A stretch of 64,000 nucleotides of DNA from DASZHJ01 sp035517495 (GTDB lineage Bacteria; Pseudomonadota; Alphaproteobacteria; ATCC43930; CGMCC-115725): the NCBI GenBank assembly GCA_035517495.1, contig DATIYT010000043.1, forward strand, positions 1-64,000, in the 5' to 3' direction. The notes below the pieces were generated by a model. The model saw nothing but the letters and a program-made list of their open reading frames with translations, had not been told where the DNA came from and ran no database searches. Within the stretch, counting starts at the first letter, position 1; every line of letters starts with the position of its first letter. Shown here piece after piece: positions 26,403 through 34,620 of the stretch. Both the position numbers and the translations under genes were made by a program.

Positions 26403-27038
26403 ATGGAAGATGCTGTGAGCCAGCAGCTTTGGGCATTTCTCGGAATTTCCGTCCTGGTGATCGTGACGCCGGGACCGGACACCGCTTTGACGGTGCGCAA
26501 TACCTTGCTCGGCGGAAGAGCGGGCGGTGTCGCCACGGCATTCGGCGTCGCGTTGGGGCAGGGCATCTGGGCGACCGGCACGAGCCTTGGCGTCATCGCC
26601 CTCCTGCTGGCGTCATCCGCGGCTTTCCGCACCGTGCAGTGGCTGGGCGCCGCCTATTTGATCTTTCTGGGCTTGCAGGCGCTCTGGGCCGCGTTCCGTG
26701 GCTCACGGCGGAATGGTTTTTTCCCCGCGAACCACGCGCCGCTGCCGCGGAGGCGGGCTTTCCGGCAGGGGATCGTCAGCAATCTCGGCAATCCCAAGAT
26801 GGCCGTGTTCTTCGCGAGCCTCCTGCCGCAATTCGTGCCGTCAGCGGACTTCGCGGGATTGCTTGGGCATGGGTTCCTCTTCTGTGCCATGACGCTCACA
26901 TGGCTCAGCGTCTACGCGGTCGTGATCGCCGGCGCGCATGAATTTCTGCGGCGCTCGGCGATCAAACGAGCGCTGGAAGCGCTAACCGGTGCAGCGCTTA
27001 TCGCCCTCGGCCTTCGGATTGCGAGCGAGCAGCGCTGA
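26403..27038 (+). CDS. LysE/RhtB-family exporter
   Basis: The 211-residue integral membrane protein begins LWAFLGISVLVIVTPGPDTA, the conserved start of LysE-type amino-acid exporters. It has a RNTLLGGRAGGVATAFGVALG loop, about six hydrophobic segments, and the QGIVSNLGNPKMAVFFASLLPQF motif. Substrates are typically amino acids or analogues. It is divergent from the flavin monooxygenase gene with 63 bp between starts, so shared regulation is possible. Confidence 0.92.
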   Translation: MEDAVSQQLWAFLGISVLVIVTPGPDTALTVRNTLLGGRAGGVATAFGVALGQGIWATGTSLGVIALLLASSAAFRTVQWLGAAYLIFLGLQALWAAFRGSRRNGFFPANHAPLPRRRAFRQGIVSNLGNPKMAVFFASLLPQFVPSADFAGLLGHGFLFCAMTLTWLSVYAVVIAGAHEFLRRSAIKRALEALTGAALIALGLRIASEQR

Positions 27039-27047
27039 TCTCGCCGC

Positions 27048-27365
27048 TTACACCTGCACTTGTACTTGATCGCCCTCGATCCGCACCGGGAAGGTCTTGA
27101 TGTCGCAGGGGATGGGTGGCCCCAGACCCTTGCCGGTCTTTATCTCGAAACGGCCGGCGTGCAGCGGGCACTCGATCACGTCGCCGTCGAGCCAGCCATC
27201 GGACAGCAGCGCGAAGGCGTGCGTGCAGATATTGCTGGTGGCATAAAACTCGCCGCCGAGATTGTAGAGGGCGATTTGCTCGTCGCCCACCGTGACGCCG
27301 GTGACTTCCCCCTCGGCAATCGCGGCACGCGACGCGACGGTGACCCATTTTTCGGTCTCAGACAC
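27048..27365 (-). CDS. Rieske-type ferredoxin of a non-heme oxygenase system
   Basis: A GTG start at 27365 with a strong ggagg site gives 105 residues. The Rieske cluster ligands are Cys47-His49 in SNICTHAFALL and Cys66-His69 in ECPLHAGRFEI. Such ferredoxins pass electrons to ring-hydroxylating dioxygenases. No oxygenase alpha subunit is adjacent. The family also includes NirD-like and stand-alone Rieske proteins, but the length and KGLGPPIP motif favour a naphthalene-dioxygenase-type ferredoxin. Confidence 0.9.
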   Translation of the reverse strand: MSETEKWVTVASRAAIAEGEVTGVTVGDEQIALYNLGGEFYATSNICTHAFALLSDGWLDGDVIECPLHAGRFEIKTGKGLGPPIPCDIKTFPVRIEGDQVQVQV

Positions 27366-27548
27366 AGAACCTCCCCAAGAACGAACGAACCGCGCCGGGA
27401 TATTTGCTGGCGCGGTCCGCTTTGGCAAGGTTGTAGCGGGCAACGCGGGTAAAGAAGGCGCCCGGTGCGATGCGCGGATTGCAGATGGCACACAATTGGT
27501 TAAGCTCCCGGAGCGGAAGACAAGAACCGGCGGGGAGGGCAGGCTGTC

Positions 27549-27851
27549 ATGGCGCTACGGGAGGGTTTCCCTTGGGGGGTTCGGGGGACCTGGGCAATCG
27601 CGGTTCTGCTGGGATTCGGGTCCCTGCTGAGCGCCTGTTCGGCCTTTGACGATACCAGCGGGGCGCCTGCTGCGCCGATCACGGGTTGCGAGGAGCAGGC
27701 GAAAGCTTTGGGCTTTCAGGTGGTGCAGGTGGGCGAGACGCAGGCGACTTCCTTCGGCGACTTTGCTCCGGTGTTGGTCAACTGGGGGCGGAACGGCGGC
27801 GTTCACCTGGTGTGCCGCCGGGGTCCCGACGGCACCGTGACCTTGGGATAG
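27549..27851 (+). CDS. Putative lipoprotein, unknown function
   Basis: The 100-residue protein has a hydrophobic N-terminal segment ending in the lipobox LLSAC, so it is probably lipidated and anchored in a membrane. The remainder (GCEEQAKALGFQVVQVGETQ and VHLVCRRGPDGTV) has two Cys that could pair. I do not recognise the family. It is monocistronic, between the Rieske ferredoxin and the AsnC-like gene. Confidence 0.6.
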   Translation: MALREGFPWGVRGTWAIAVLLGFGSLLSACSAFDDTSGAPAAPITGCEEQAKALGFQVVQVGETQATSFGDFAPVLVNWGRNGGVHLVCRRGPDGTVTLG

Positions 27852-27861
27852 CCCGGACTGC

Positions 27862-28119
27862 TTAGGCCGAAGTATCCTCGCTGAAGGCCTTGTAGGCCGT
27901 GATGGTGAACGTGTCTTTGACGCCCGGGAGCGTCTGCAGCGTCTCCACCACGAAATGGCCGATATCGGCATCGTCGGCGAGATAGCATTTCATCATGAGA
28001 TCGTACTGGCCCGAGGTCGAATAGACTTCGGAGACCTGTTCGATATTGAGCACGGCCTCGTCGGCCACCTTGTAGGCCTTGCCGAGCTCGCATTTCATCA
28101 TGACGAAGATGGTCTTCAT
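27862..28119 (-). CDS. Stand-alone Lrp/AsnC ligand-binding (RAM) domain protein
   Basis: The 85-residue protein reads as the effector-binding half of an Lrp/AsnC regulator without the DNA-binding half. It contains VMMKCELGKAYKVADEA, VYSTSGQYDLMMKCYL and LQTLPGVKDTFTITAYKAF. Small stand-alone RAM proteins can bind amino acids and form rings or assemble with full-length Lrp proteins. No regulator is adjacent. The start is unambiguous. Confidence 0.85.
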   Translation of the reverse strand: MKTIFVMMKCELGKAYKVADEAVLNIEQVSEVYSTSGQYDLMMKCYLADDADIGHFVVETLQTLPGVKDTFTITAYKAFSEDTSA

Positions 28120-28151
28120 GATTGCCTCCGGGGTGGAGGCCTCCAGTTTAC

Positions 28152-29684
28152 TCAGCCGCTCGCCACCCGAACAGGCCGGCGCAGGAATGCCGGCAGATGA
28201 TCGCCAAAACCGACGACGCGCGCATCGTGCGCGCCGTGATTATGGTGGGGATGGCCAGCTTCGCGGTGCACGGCGAGGGCGATCGGTGTCACATCGGACG
28301 GTCCGGTCGTGCTCACGCCGTCCTCGGGCCGCACCGGGCGGGATGCCGCGCGAGGTGCCGGGGGCGGGGCTTCCGAGCGACGCGGGGGTGCCGGGGGCAG
28401 GGCTTCCGGGCGGCGCGGGGGTGCCGGGCGCTGTCCCTCCGTGCTTTGCTGCGCGGGCCGGGGCTCGCGCGAGCGGGCCGGCTTGGATTGGCGTGTCTGC
28501 CGGCGCTCGCGGCCGCGGCCACGTCGGCCATGTCCGTCCTCATCGAAGCTCAATTCGAGCGCCGGCATGTCTGCCAGCGCTTCGCGGGGGATCGCCTTGC
28601 GGATCAGCGCCTCGATCGCGACAACCGCTTTCCCCTCCTCGGGGGTGGCGATGGTGAAGGCGCGCCCGGGACGTCCGGCTCGGCCGGTACGGCCGATGCG
28701 ATGTACGTAATCCTCGGCGTGATAGGGGACATCGAAGTTGAAGACATGCGAAAGGCCTTGGATATCGAGGCCCCGCGCGGCGACATCGCTCGCCACCAGC
28801 AGCCGGACTTCGCCGGTCCGGAACCGCTCCAGAGTTTCCGTGCGCTTTGCCTGCGGCATATCGCCGTGCAGCGCCGCCACGTCGAACCCGTGCTTGGCCA
28901 ACGATCGTTGGAGAATGTCGACGTCGCGCTTGCGATTGCAGAAGATCAGCGCGTTCTTGACCTCCTCATGATGCAGGAGCCGGCGCAGGGTTTCGCGCTT
29001 GTCCATGGTTTCGGACACCAGCAGAGCCTGCGCCACCGTCTCGGCCGGGGATGCGGGCGGTGCCACCGTGATCTCCTTGGGGTTCATCAGGAACGCATCG
29101 GCGAGGCGGCGGATTTCCGGCGGCATGGTCGCCGAGAAGAACAACGTCTGGCGGATTTTTGGCAGCAGGCTCACGATCCGCTCGACATCGGGGATGAAGC
29201 CCATGTCCAGCATGCGGTCGGCTTCATCGATCACGAGGATCTTGGTGTCGGAGAGCAGGACCTTGCCGCGCTCGAACAAATCGATCAGGCGGCCCGGCGT
29301 CGCGATCAGCACGTCGACGCCGCGGTCCAGTTTCTTTTCCTGGTCCACGAAGCTCTCGCCGCCGATGAGCAGCGCCATGCTGAGCTTGTTCTGCTTGCCG
29401 TAAACCTCGAAGGCTTGGGCAACTTGTGCCGCAAGCTCCCGCGTCGGCTCCAGGATCAGCGAGCGCGGCATGCGCGCACGCGCACGGCCCGCGGCCAAAA
29501 TGTCGATCATGGGCAGCGTGAAGCCGGCGGTCTTGCCGGTGCCGGTTTGGGCGCAGCCGAGCACGTCGCGGCCCATCAGGATCACGGGTATTGCTTGCGC
29601 TTGGATTGGGGTGGGGGTCTCGTAGCCGGCGTCACGCACGGCTTGAAGAACTTCGGTCGACAGGCCGAGATCGGCAAAACTCAT
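28152..29684 (-). CDS. rhlE: DEAD-box RNA helicase, RhlE type
   Basis: The 510-residue protein has the full motif set: the Q motif in TPTPIQAQAIPV, AQTGTGKT, PTRELAAQ, TPGRLIDL, DEADRMLD, SATMPPEI, and the C-terminal VATDVAARG-type motif (LLVASDVAARGLDI) plus HRIGRTGRAG. It unwinds RNA duplexes in ribosome assembly or decay. The C-terminal extension is basic, then Pro-rich with an 11-residue repeat (PAPPRRPEALP and variants, from a 33-bp DNA repeat at 28355-28453). It ends in GFGDHLPAFL, which I recall as a conserved tail of alphaproteobacterial RhlE proteins. Confidence 0.93.
   Translation of the reverse strand: MSFADLGLSTEVLQAVRDAGYETPTPIQAQAIPVILMGRDVLGCAQTGTGKTAGFTLPMIDILAAGRARARMPRSLILEPTRELAAQVAQAFEVYGKQNKLSMALLIGGESFVDQEKKLDRGVDVLIATPGRLIDLFERGKVLLSDTKILVIDEADRMLDMGFIPDVERIVSLLPKIRQTLFFSATMPPEIRRLADAFLMNPKEITVAPPASPAETVAQALLVSETMDKRETLRRLLHHEEVKNALIFCNRKRDVDILQRSLAKHGFDVAALHGDMPQAKRTETLERFRTGEVRLLVASDVAARGLDIQGLSHVFNFDVPYHAEDYVHRIGRTGRAGRPGRAFTIATPEEGKAVVAIEALIRKAIPREALADMPALELSFDEDGHGRRGRGRERRQTRQSKPARSREPRPAQQSTEGQRPAPPRRPEALPPAPPRRSEAPPPAPRAASRPVRPEDGVSTTGPSDVTPIALAVHREAGHPHHNHGAHDARVVGFGDHLPAFLRRPVRVASG
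28355..28453. repeat. 33-bp tandem repeat in the rhlE tail
   Basis: Three units beginning gtgccggg occur at 28355, 28388 and 28421. The second is nearly identical to the first and the third is partial. In frame they encode an 11-residue Pro/Arg repeat, so length variation would keep the helicase reading frame. Confidence 0.75.
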
Positions 29685-29777
29685 CGGTGGTACTGACCTA
29701 CCATATTTCTTGGCTTTCCTTTCGGGAGCTTAGCCCTTGGATAAGGGCACGCCTGTTAGATGGCCCTATGTCCTTAA

Positions 29778-29805
29778 TTGTCAATTACTTTCGTTTAGGA
29801 ATAAT
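29778..29805 (+). promoter_or_regulatory. Possible sigma-70 promoter for the alpha/beta hydrolase gene
   Basis: TTGTCA and AATAAT are separated by 16 bp in an unusually AT-rich patch 84 bp before the hydrolase ATG. The match is good for a GC-rich genome but rests on sequence alone. Confidence 0.35.
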
Positions 29806-29888
29806 GACGGTGCCGCATGCACACGGCGCGCAACTCGGCTCGGAGAAGGTGCTTGAGCCGGCGGTCGCTTTGGCGGCAAGATCATGGC

Positions 29889-30590
29889 ATGACTGAGAAA
29901 TTTCCGCTTCTCTTGGTCCCAGGGCTGCTTTGCAGCGCGGCACTTTGGCGCCCCCAGGTCGAGGCGTTGGGCGACGTTGCCTCACCCTTTATCGCCGACA
30001 CCACCGCCGACGACTCGTTCGCGGGCATGGCGAAGCGGGCGCTGGCCACGATGCCCGACCGATTTGCCCTCGCCGGCCTCTCAATGGGGGGTTACGTAGC
30101 GCAGGAGATCATGCGCCAGGCGCCCGAGCGCGTGACGCGCTTGGCGCTGCTCGATACCTCGGCTCGGTCCGACAGCCCCGAACAACATGCGCGTCGCATG
30201 GGCCTGATCGAGCTTTCCGAAAAGGGCCAATTCAAAGGCGTTACCCCGCGGCTGCTGCCGCTGTTGATCCATCCCGCGCGGTTGGAGGACGAGGTGCTCA
30301 CGGGAGTGGTGATGGATATGGCGGAGACCATCGGCAAGGCCGCATTCCTGCGCCAGCAGAAGGCGATCATGGGGCGGCCGGATGGCCGCGGCGACCTCGC
30401 GCGCATCTCCTGTCCGACTTTGGTTCTGTGCGGGCGCCAAGACGCGCTGACGCCGGTGGCATTACACGAGGAGATCGCCGATCTGATCGCCGGCTCTCGA
30501 CTGGCCGTGATCGAAGACTGCGGCCATCTCTCAACCCTCGAGAAGCCGCGCTCGGTATCCGCGGCAATGCGGCAGTGGCTCGGGGTCTGA
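29889..30590 (+). CDS. Alpha/beta hydrolase
   Basis: The 233-residue protein (ATG at 29889) has the alpha/beta-hydrolase layout. LLLVPGLLCSAALWRPQ forms the oxyanion region, the nucleophile Ser lies in AGLSMGGYVAQEI, the acid lies in CGRQDALTPV, and the base His lies in IEDCGHLSTLE. It is in the large peptidase/esterase-like group, and the substrate cannot be predicted. It is followed 4 bp later by the GIY-YIG-like gene, so the two are likely co-transcribed. Confidence 0.88.
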   Translation: MTEKFPLLLVPGLLCSAALWRPQVEALGDVASPFIADTTADDSFAGMAKRALATMPDRFALAGLSMGGYVAQEIMRQAPERVTRLALLDTSARSDSPEQHARRMGLIELSEKGQFKGVTPRLLPLLIHPARLEDEVLTGVVMDMAETIGKAAFLRQQKAIMGRPDGRGDLARISCPTLVLCGRQDALTPVALHEEIADLIAGSRLAVIEDCGHLSTLEKPRSVSAAMRQWLGV

Positions 30591-30594
30591 CGCA

Positions 30595-30999
30595 ATGGCA
30601 AGGATCTACGTCGCGCGCAGCACGGCCCTCGGCAAGTGGGCGTCCGACGTTGGGTTGAGCAAGCACATCTACAAGATCGGCGTTACCGACGATGACCCGA
30701 AGGCGCTGGTCGCGGCCGGCTGGGCCGGCGAGACGGACTGGACGCTGGTCAAGAAGCAGCCGGTCGAGAACCTGAGCGAGACGGACGCGATCGGCCGCGT
30801 CGCGCTCAAGGAGAAGTTGATCGAGCCCCGGCTCTATCCGAAGCTGCGCGGCGCCGAAGGCGTATTCAAGGTTCTGCCGACAAATGTGGAGAGCAGGCGG
30901 CTGGTGCAGCGCGCGCTGGCTGGCGAGGCGGAGCGGGTGGTGAGAAAGCTCAAGCCTGGCGATTTCGCGGACTACCTGATCCAAATCGCGGCCAAGTAG
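30595..30999 (+). CDS. Conserved protein, possibly GIY-YIG-like
   Basis: The 134-residue protein starts MARIYVARSTALGKWA and has HIYKIGVTDDDPKALV, reminiscent of the paired GIY and YIG strands of GIY-YIG nucleases. The middle (GWAGETDWTLVKKQ) and end (KPGDFADYLI) are well formed. I recall near-identical architecture in other alphaproteobacteria annotated as GIY-YIG family, but clear catalytic Arg and Glu positions are not obvious. Nuclease activity is therefore uncertain. Confidence 0.65.
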   Translation: MARIYVARSTALGKWASDVGLSKHIYKIGVTDDDPKALVAAGWAGETDWTLVKKQPVENLSETDAIGRVALKEKLIEPRLYPKLRGAEGVFKVLPTNVESRRLVQRALAGEAERVVRKLKPGDFADYLIQIAAK

Positions 31000-31057
31000 T
31001 GGGGAGACACTCGCGAGGCTCTTGCAACCGGCGACCGACCCGGGAACAATTGAGAAC

Positions 31058-32041
31058 ATGACAGAGAAACTCGACTGGGAAATTCCGGCTGAGGCGCGGC
31101 CGCGGCCGGAAGACTTCGCCTTCGATCTCGATCGCGCCCTGGCCTCCGTGCTGCGCATCGAATCAACCGTGCCGGAGGACGCATTTTCGGCGGCGACGCT
31201 TGGCACCGAGCGCGCGGGCAATGCCGTCTTGATTCGCGATAGCGGTCTCGTCCTCACCATCGGCTATCTCATGAGCGAGGCGGAGCAGATTTGGCTCTAT
31301 GACGTCGGCGGCAAGGCAGTGGCGGGGCACGGGCTCGCTTACGACTACGAAACCGGCTTCGGACTGGTGCAGGCGCTGGGCCGCTTCGATGTTCCGCCGC
31401 TTTCGCTCGGTACCGCCGCCGACCTGCCGGTGGGCGAGCCGGTGGTCGTGGGGGGCTCTGGCGGACGGCGGCGAGCGCTTTCGGCGCAAGTGGTGGCGCG
31501 GCGGGAATTCGCGGGTTATTGGGAATATCTGCTGGACGACGCGATCTTCACCGCGCCCGCGCATCCAAATTGGGGCGGCGCCGCGCTGATCTCGCGCGAC
31601 GGGACGCTCGCCGGGATCGGCTCGCTCTTCGTGCAACAATCATTAAATGGCGGCCCGGCGCAAGACCTCAACATGATCGTGCCGATCGATCTGCTGAAAC
31701 CGATCATGGACGATCTGCTGACTTACTCCCGCGTCCGCCGCGCGGCGCGGCCGTGGCTCGGCATTTTTGCGGCTGAAGCCGACGGGCGCGTGGTCGTTGT
31801 GGGCCTGTCGCCGCGCGGTCCCGCTCATCAGGTCGGTATCCGCAAAGGCGACGTGATCCTGACGGTGGGGGACCACGAGGTGACGGGACTCGCGCAGCTC
31901 TACCGTCGTGTTTGGGCGCTCGGTCCCGCGGGGGTCGAGGTTCCCTTGACCTTGGCGCGCGACGATCGGCCGCGTCTCGCCGCGATCAAATCCGCGGACC
32001 GCAGCCAATTCCTGCGCAATCCTCGCTTGCCGCAGGCCTGA
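31058..32041 (+). CDS. HtrA-like trypsin-fold/PDZ protein lacking the catalytic triad
   Basis: The 327-residue protein aligns with DegP/HtrA proteins: a trypsin-fold half with SGLVLTIGYLMSEAEQI and DLNMIVPIDLLKPIMDDL, then a PDZ domain with GLSPRGPAHQVGIRKGDVIL. The three catalytic positions are replaced: His by Tyr70 in LTIGYLM, Asp by Gly100 in YETGFGL, and Ser by Trp172 in HPNWGGA. There is no signal peptide, so it is probably cytoplasmic. It is therefore likely a non-proteolytic binding protein. It follows the GIY-YIG-like gene by 58 bp. Confidence 0.85.
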   Translation: MTEKLDWEIPAEARPRPEDFAFDLDRALASVLRIESTVPEDAFSAATLGTERAGNAVLIRDSGLVLTIGYLMSEAEQIWLYDVGGKAVAGHGLAYDYETGFGLVQALGRFDVPPLSLGTAADLPVGEPVVVGGSGGRRRALSAQVVARREFAGYWEYLLDDAIFTAPAHPNWGGAALISRDGTLAGIGSLFVQQSLNGGPAQDLNMIVPIDLLKPIMDDLLTYSRVRRAARPWLGIFAAEADGRVVVVGLSPRGPAHQVGIRKGDVILTVGDHEVTGLAQLYRRVWALGPAGVEVPLTLARDDRPRLAAIKSADRSQFLRNPRLPQA

Positions 32042-32078
32042 GCGAGCGGAGTGTTCGCGCGCGAGCGTGCCCGTGTGC

Positions 32079-32903
32079 TCAGTGCGACATCAGCACCGGG
32101 ATCGTCATGTGACGCAGGACTTCGCGTGAAACCCCGCCGAAGACCTGTTCGCGCAGGCGTGAGTGGCTGTAGAGCCCCATCACCATGAGATCGGCGGTCT
32201 CGTCCGCCGCCCGTGACAGCAGGAGGTCTGCGATCTCGTCGCCGCTGGCGACAAGACGCTCGGTCTCGGCGGCGATCCCGTGCCGGTCCAAATGAGCGAC
32301 GATCCCATCGGTTGAGAGCTCGGCTGCGTCGCTGCGCGCGATCGACAAGATGGTGACCTTCTTGGCCTTCGCGAGGAAGGGTAGGGCGTCGCCCACGGCG
32401 CGAGCGGCCTGCGGGCTTTCGTTCCAAGCCAAGAGCACATGCTCACCGACGCTCCTGAAACGGCCGGCATACGGCACCATCAGGATCGGCTTCCCCGAGT
32501 TCAGGCCGACTTCATCAGGGGCCGCAAGCTCGCCTTCGAACCCCCCGGTATCGGGATCGACCTGACCGAGGATTGTGAGATCATAAAACCGGGCGTACTG
32601 CGTCACCGCTTGGGCTACGTCGCCGACTTCCTCGATCAGTTGCCGCCGGATCTCGCCCGCGGGCACCGAGGCATTGAATAATGCCTCGACCGCCTCGCGG
32701 CGCACTGCGTGGCCGGTGTCGATCGCATCAAGGGATTCGCGGGAATATTGATCCGCCATGATCGGCGGAACGATGTCGGGAGCGCCGACGTAGATCGCCG
32801 ACAAATGCGCGTTAAAGCGCCGAGCCAGTCCCGCCGCAACTTCAAGACGCGCGGCGGCATGCTTGGAGGCGTCGATGTGAACCAGGAGATCCCTAAGCGG
32901 CAT
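32079..32903 (-). CDS. Universal stress protein, tandem-domain type
   Basis: The 274-residue protein has two USP domains. The first begins MPLRDLLVHIDASKHAAARL. The second has LAWNESPQAARAVGDALPFL and ends with MGLYSHSRLREQVFGGVSRE and MTIPVLMSH. The G-2x-G-9x-G-S/T nucleotide motif is partly kept (GLYSHSRLREQVFGGVS). USPs respond to starvation, hypoxia and redox stress. A near-consensus FNR/FixK box lies 74 bp upstream (32977-32990), fitting oxygen-responsive control. Confidence 0.9.
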   Translation of the reverse strand: MPLRDLLVHIDASKHAAARLEVAAGLARRFNAHLSAIYVGAPDIVPPIMADQYSRESLDAIDTGHAVRREAVEALFNASVPAGEIRRQLIEEVGDVAQAVTQYARFYDLTILGQVDPDTGGFEGELAAPDEVGLNSGKPILMVPYAGRFRSVGEHVLLAWNESPQAARAVGDALPFLAKAKKVTILSIARSDAAELSTDGIVAHLDRHGIAAETERLVASGDEIADLLLSRAADETADLMVMGLYSHSRLREQVFGGVSREVLRHMTIPVLMSH

Positions 32904-32976
32904 GTGCTGTCTCCCTGTTTTAGAAGGCAATATCAATTTAAAGAAGTCACGATGCGCAGATAGGCTGCGACGATCC

Positions 32977-32990
32977 GTGATTTAAATCAA
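32977..32990. promoter_or_regulatory. FNR/FixK-type box upstream of the universal stress gene
   Basis: gTGATttaaATCAa matches TTGAT-N4-ATCAA with one mismatch. It lies 74 bp before the universal stress protein start (minus strand) and is palindromic in both directions. Such genes are classic FNR/FixK targets. Confidence 0.6.
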
Positions 32991-33032
32991 CCGGCAGGTG
33001 TTTTGCGGATATATTCGGTTGCTCGGCGGGAA

Positions 33033-33046
33033 TTGATCTAGATCAG
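33033..33046. promoter_or_regulatory. FNR/FixK-type box upstream of the ABC membrane gene
   Basis: TTGATctagATCAg matches TTGAT-N4-ATCAA with one mismatch. It lies 44 bp before the ABC membrane gene start and 56 bp from the first box, so the two could control the divergent genes separately or together. Confidence 0.6.
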
Positions 33047-33090
33047 GCGCGCCCCGCCCAAAATGATGGATTTGTTATCGATAGGAACCG

Positions 33091-34128
33091 ATGCCGATGT
33101 TCTTGCGGCCATGGACGGCGTATCTGAGTGAGGCCGCGCTTCTCCCGCGCAACGTATTCCTTTACGTAGTTGGCATTAGCCGCGTGCATCAGCTTGCGCT
33201 CGTGGCTCTGACTGTCATCGTCTTCTTGATGGAGGTGGTGCCGCTGGAATTGCAGCGGCGCGCGGTGAACGATCTCGTAAAGCACCGGGCTTATAGCTGG
33301 GTTGGGCTGCTTTGCCTCGTCTATTTCGGCGTGGTGCTGATTCAGGGCGGCATCAAGCTCGCGCTCAATATCTATCGCGGTTGGGTCGGTGAGTTGGCGA
33401 AGCGCGATCTGCGGCGGCGGGTTCATTCGGTGATCGAGACGCCGTTGGCTGCCAACGGGGCGGAAACCGGAGGAATTGCCGCCTCGATGATGGTTGCGGA
33501 GGTCGAGCCGATCGGCGGGTTCGTCGGGGAGAGCCTGTCGGAACCGCTGCTGCAAGGAGGGATTCTCGCATCGGTATTGGCCTATATGGTGCATCTGGAC
33601 CCATGGATGGCGCTGGCGGCGCTCGGTATTTTTGTTCCGCAATTCGTGTTTGTGCCCCTGATGCAGGGGGCGATCAACCGCCGTGCGGCGGCGCGCGTGT
33701 GGACTCTCCGCCAGCTCAGCATTCACGTTGCGACGCCCGGCAACGAGACCCCGGCGCGCTTGCGCGATGACGCAACGCGCATCGATCGCGTTTTCGAATT
33801 GGACATGGGGATTTTCAAGATCAAGTTCACCATGAATTTCCTGATGAACCTCTGCACCCACTTCCAGATAATCGCCGCCTTGCTGATCGGCGGCTGGCTG
33901 GTCGTGACCGAGCAGCTCGAAATCGGCGGTGTTGTCGCCTTCATCTCGGGGGTCAGCCGCCTCAACGATCCCTGGGGCGACCTGGTCAACTACTTCCGTG
34001 ACGCCAGCGTCGCCCAGGTCAAATACCGGCTGCTCGCGAGCGCCGTCAATCAATTGACCGAAAGCGGCGCCGTTGCGCCAGCCGAGGAGGCCGAACCACT
34101 CCTTCGCGGCGGCACTCGGGCAGTATAA
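33091..34128 (+). CDS. Lone ABC transporter transmembrane domain protein
   Basis: The 345-residue protein matches the six-transmembrane ABC membrane domain (ABC_membrane_3-like). There are hydrophobic segments near 30-50, 70-90, 150-200 and 260-310, an AKRDLRRRVHSVIE coupling-helix-like segment, and FISGVSRLNDPWGDLVNYFRD near the end. No Walker A or ABC signature is present and no ATPase gene is adjacent. It may work with a distant ATPase or have lost transport. An FNR-type box lies 44 bp before the start, suggesting oxygen-dependent expression. Confidence 0.8.
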   Translation: MPMFLRPWTAYLSEAALLPRNVFLYVVGISRVHQLALVALTVIVFLMEVVPLELQRRAVNDLVKHRAYSWVGLLCLVYFGVVLIQGGIKLALNIYRGWVGELAKRDLRRRVHSVIETPLAANGAETGGIAASMMVAEVEPIGGFVGESLSEPLLQGGILASVLAYMVHLDPWMALAALGIFVPQFVFVPLMQGAINRRAAARVWTLRQLSIHVATPGNETPARLRDDATRIDRVFELDMGIFKIKFTMNFLMNLCTHFQIIAALLIGGWLVVTEQLEIGGVVAFISGVSRLNDPWGDLVNYFRDASVAQVKYRLLASAVNQLTESGAVAPAEEAEPLLRGGTRAV

Positions 34129-34161
34129 GCTCGGGCGTTCGATCCGGCAGGGGAGGAAATC

Positions 34162-34620
34162 ATGACGGCAATTCGCACCGAGCTGCTGTTCACCATGAAG
34201 CTGCTCGCCGACAAGCCGCAGGTGCTGGGCCGCACGCCCATGGGCGAGCGCCGTATCGTGGCGGTCACGGGTGGTAGCTTTGAGGGAGCGCGGCTCAGCG
34301 GCACCGTCCAGCCCGGAGGCTCCGACTGGATTATCGTCCGCCCCGATGGATCGCTAAAGCTCGATGTGCGCCTCAGTCTCAAGACCAGTGACGGCGCACT
34401 CATCGGCATGACGTATACGGGCTATCGCCACGGTCCGCCGGAAGTGATCGAGCGGCTCAACCGCGGCGAGACCGTCGATCCCTCGCACTACTATTTCCGC
34501 ACCATTCCGCTGTTCGAGACGGCAGCATCCAAGTACCTCTGGCTCAACAATATCGTCGCGGTGGCAACGGGCCACCGCCCGCCCGAAGGCCCCGTCTATC
34601 ACGTCTACGAGGTGCTGTAG
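34162..34620 (+). CDS. DUF3237 family protein
   Basis: The 152-residue protein matches DUF3237: LGRTPMGERRIVAVTGGSFE, a central DWIIVRPDGSLKLDVRL, TYTGYRHGPPEVI and the ending YLWLNNIVAVATGHRP. It is a beta-barrel-type domain of unknown function often near aromatic catabolism genes. It ends exactly where the ThDP decarboxylase beta gene ends (stop codons abut). The function is not established. Confidence 0.85.
   Translation: MTAIRTELLFTMKLLADKPQVLGRTPMGERRIVAVTGGSFEGARLSGTVQPGGSDWIIVRPDGSLKLDVRLSLKTSDGALIGMTYTGYRHGPPEVIERLNRGETVDPSHYYFRTIPLFETAASKYLWLNNIVAVATGHRPPEGPVYHVYEVL

Noticed and set aside
28122..29696. 524-codon plus-strand frame opposite rhlE
   Set aside because: Shadow of the helicase gene; no domain or binding site.
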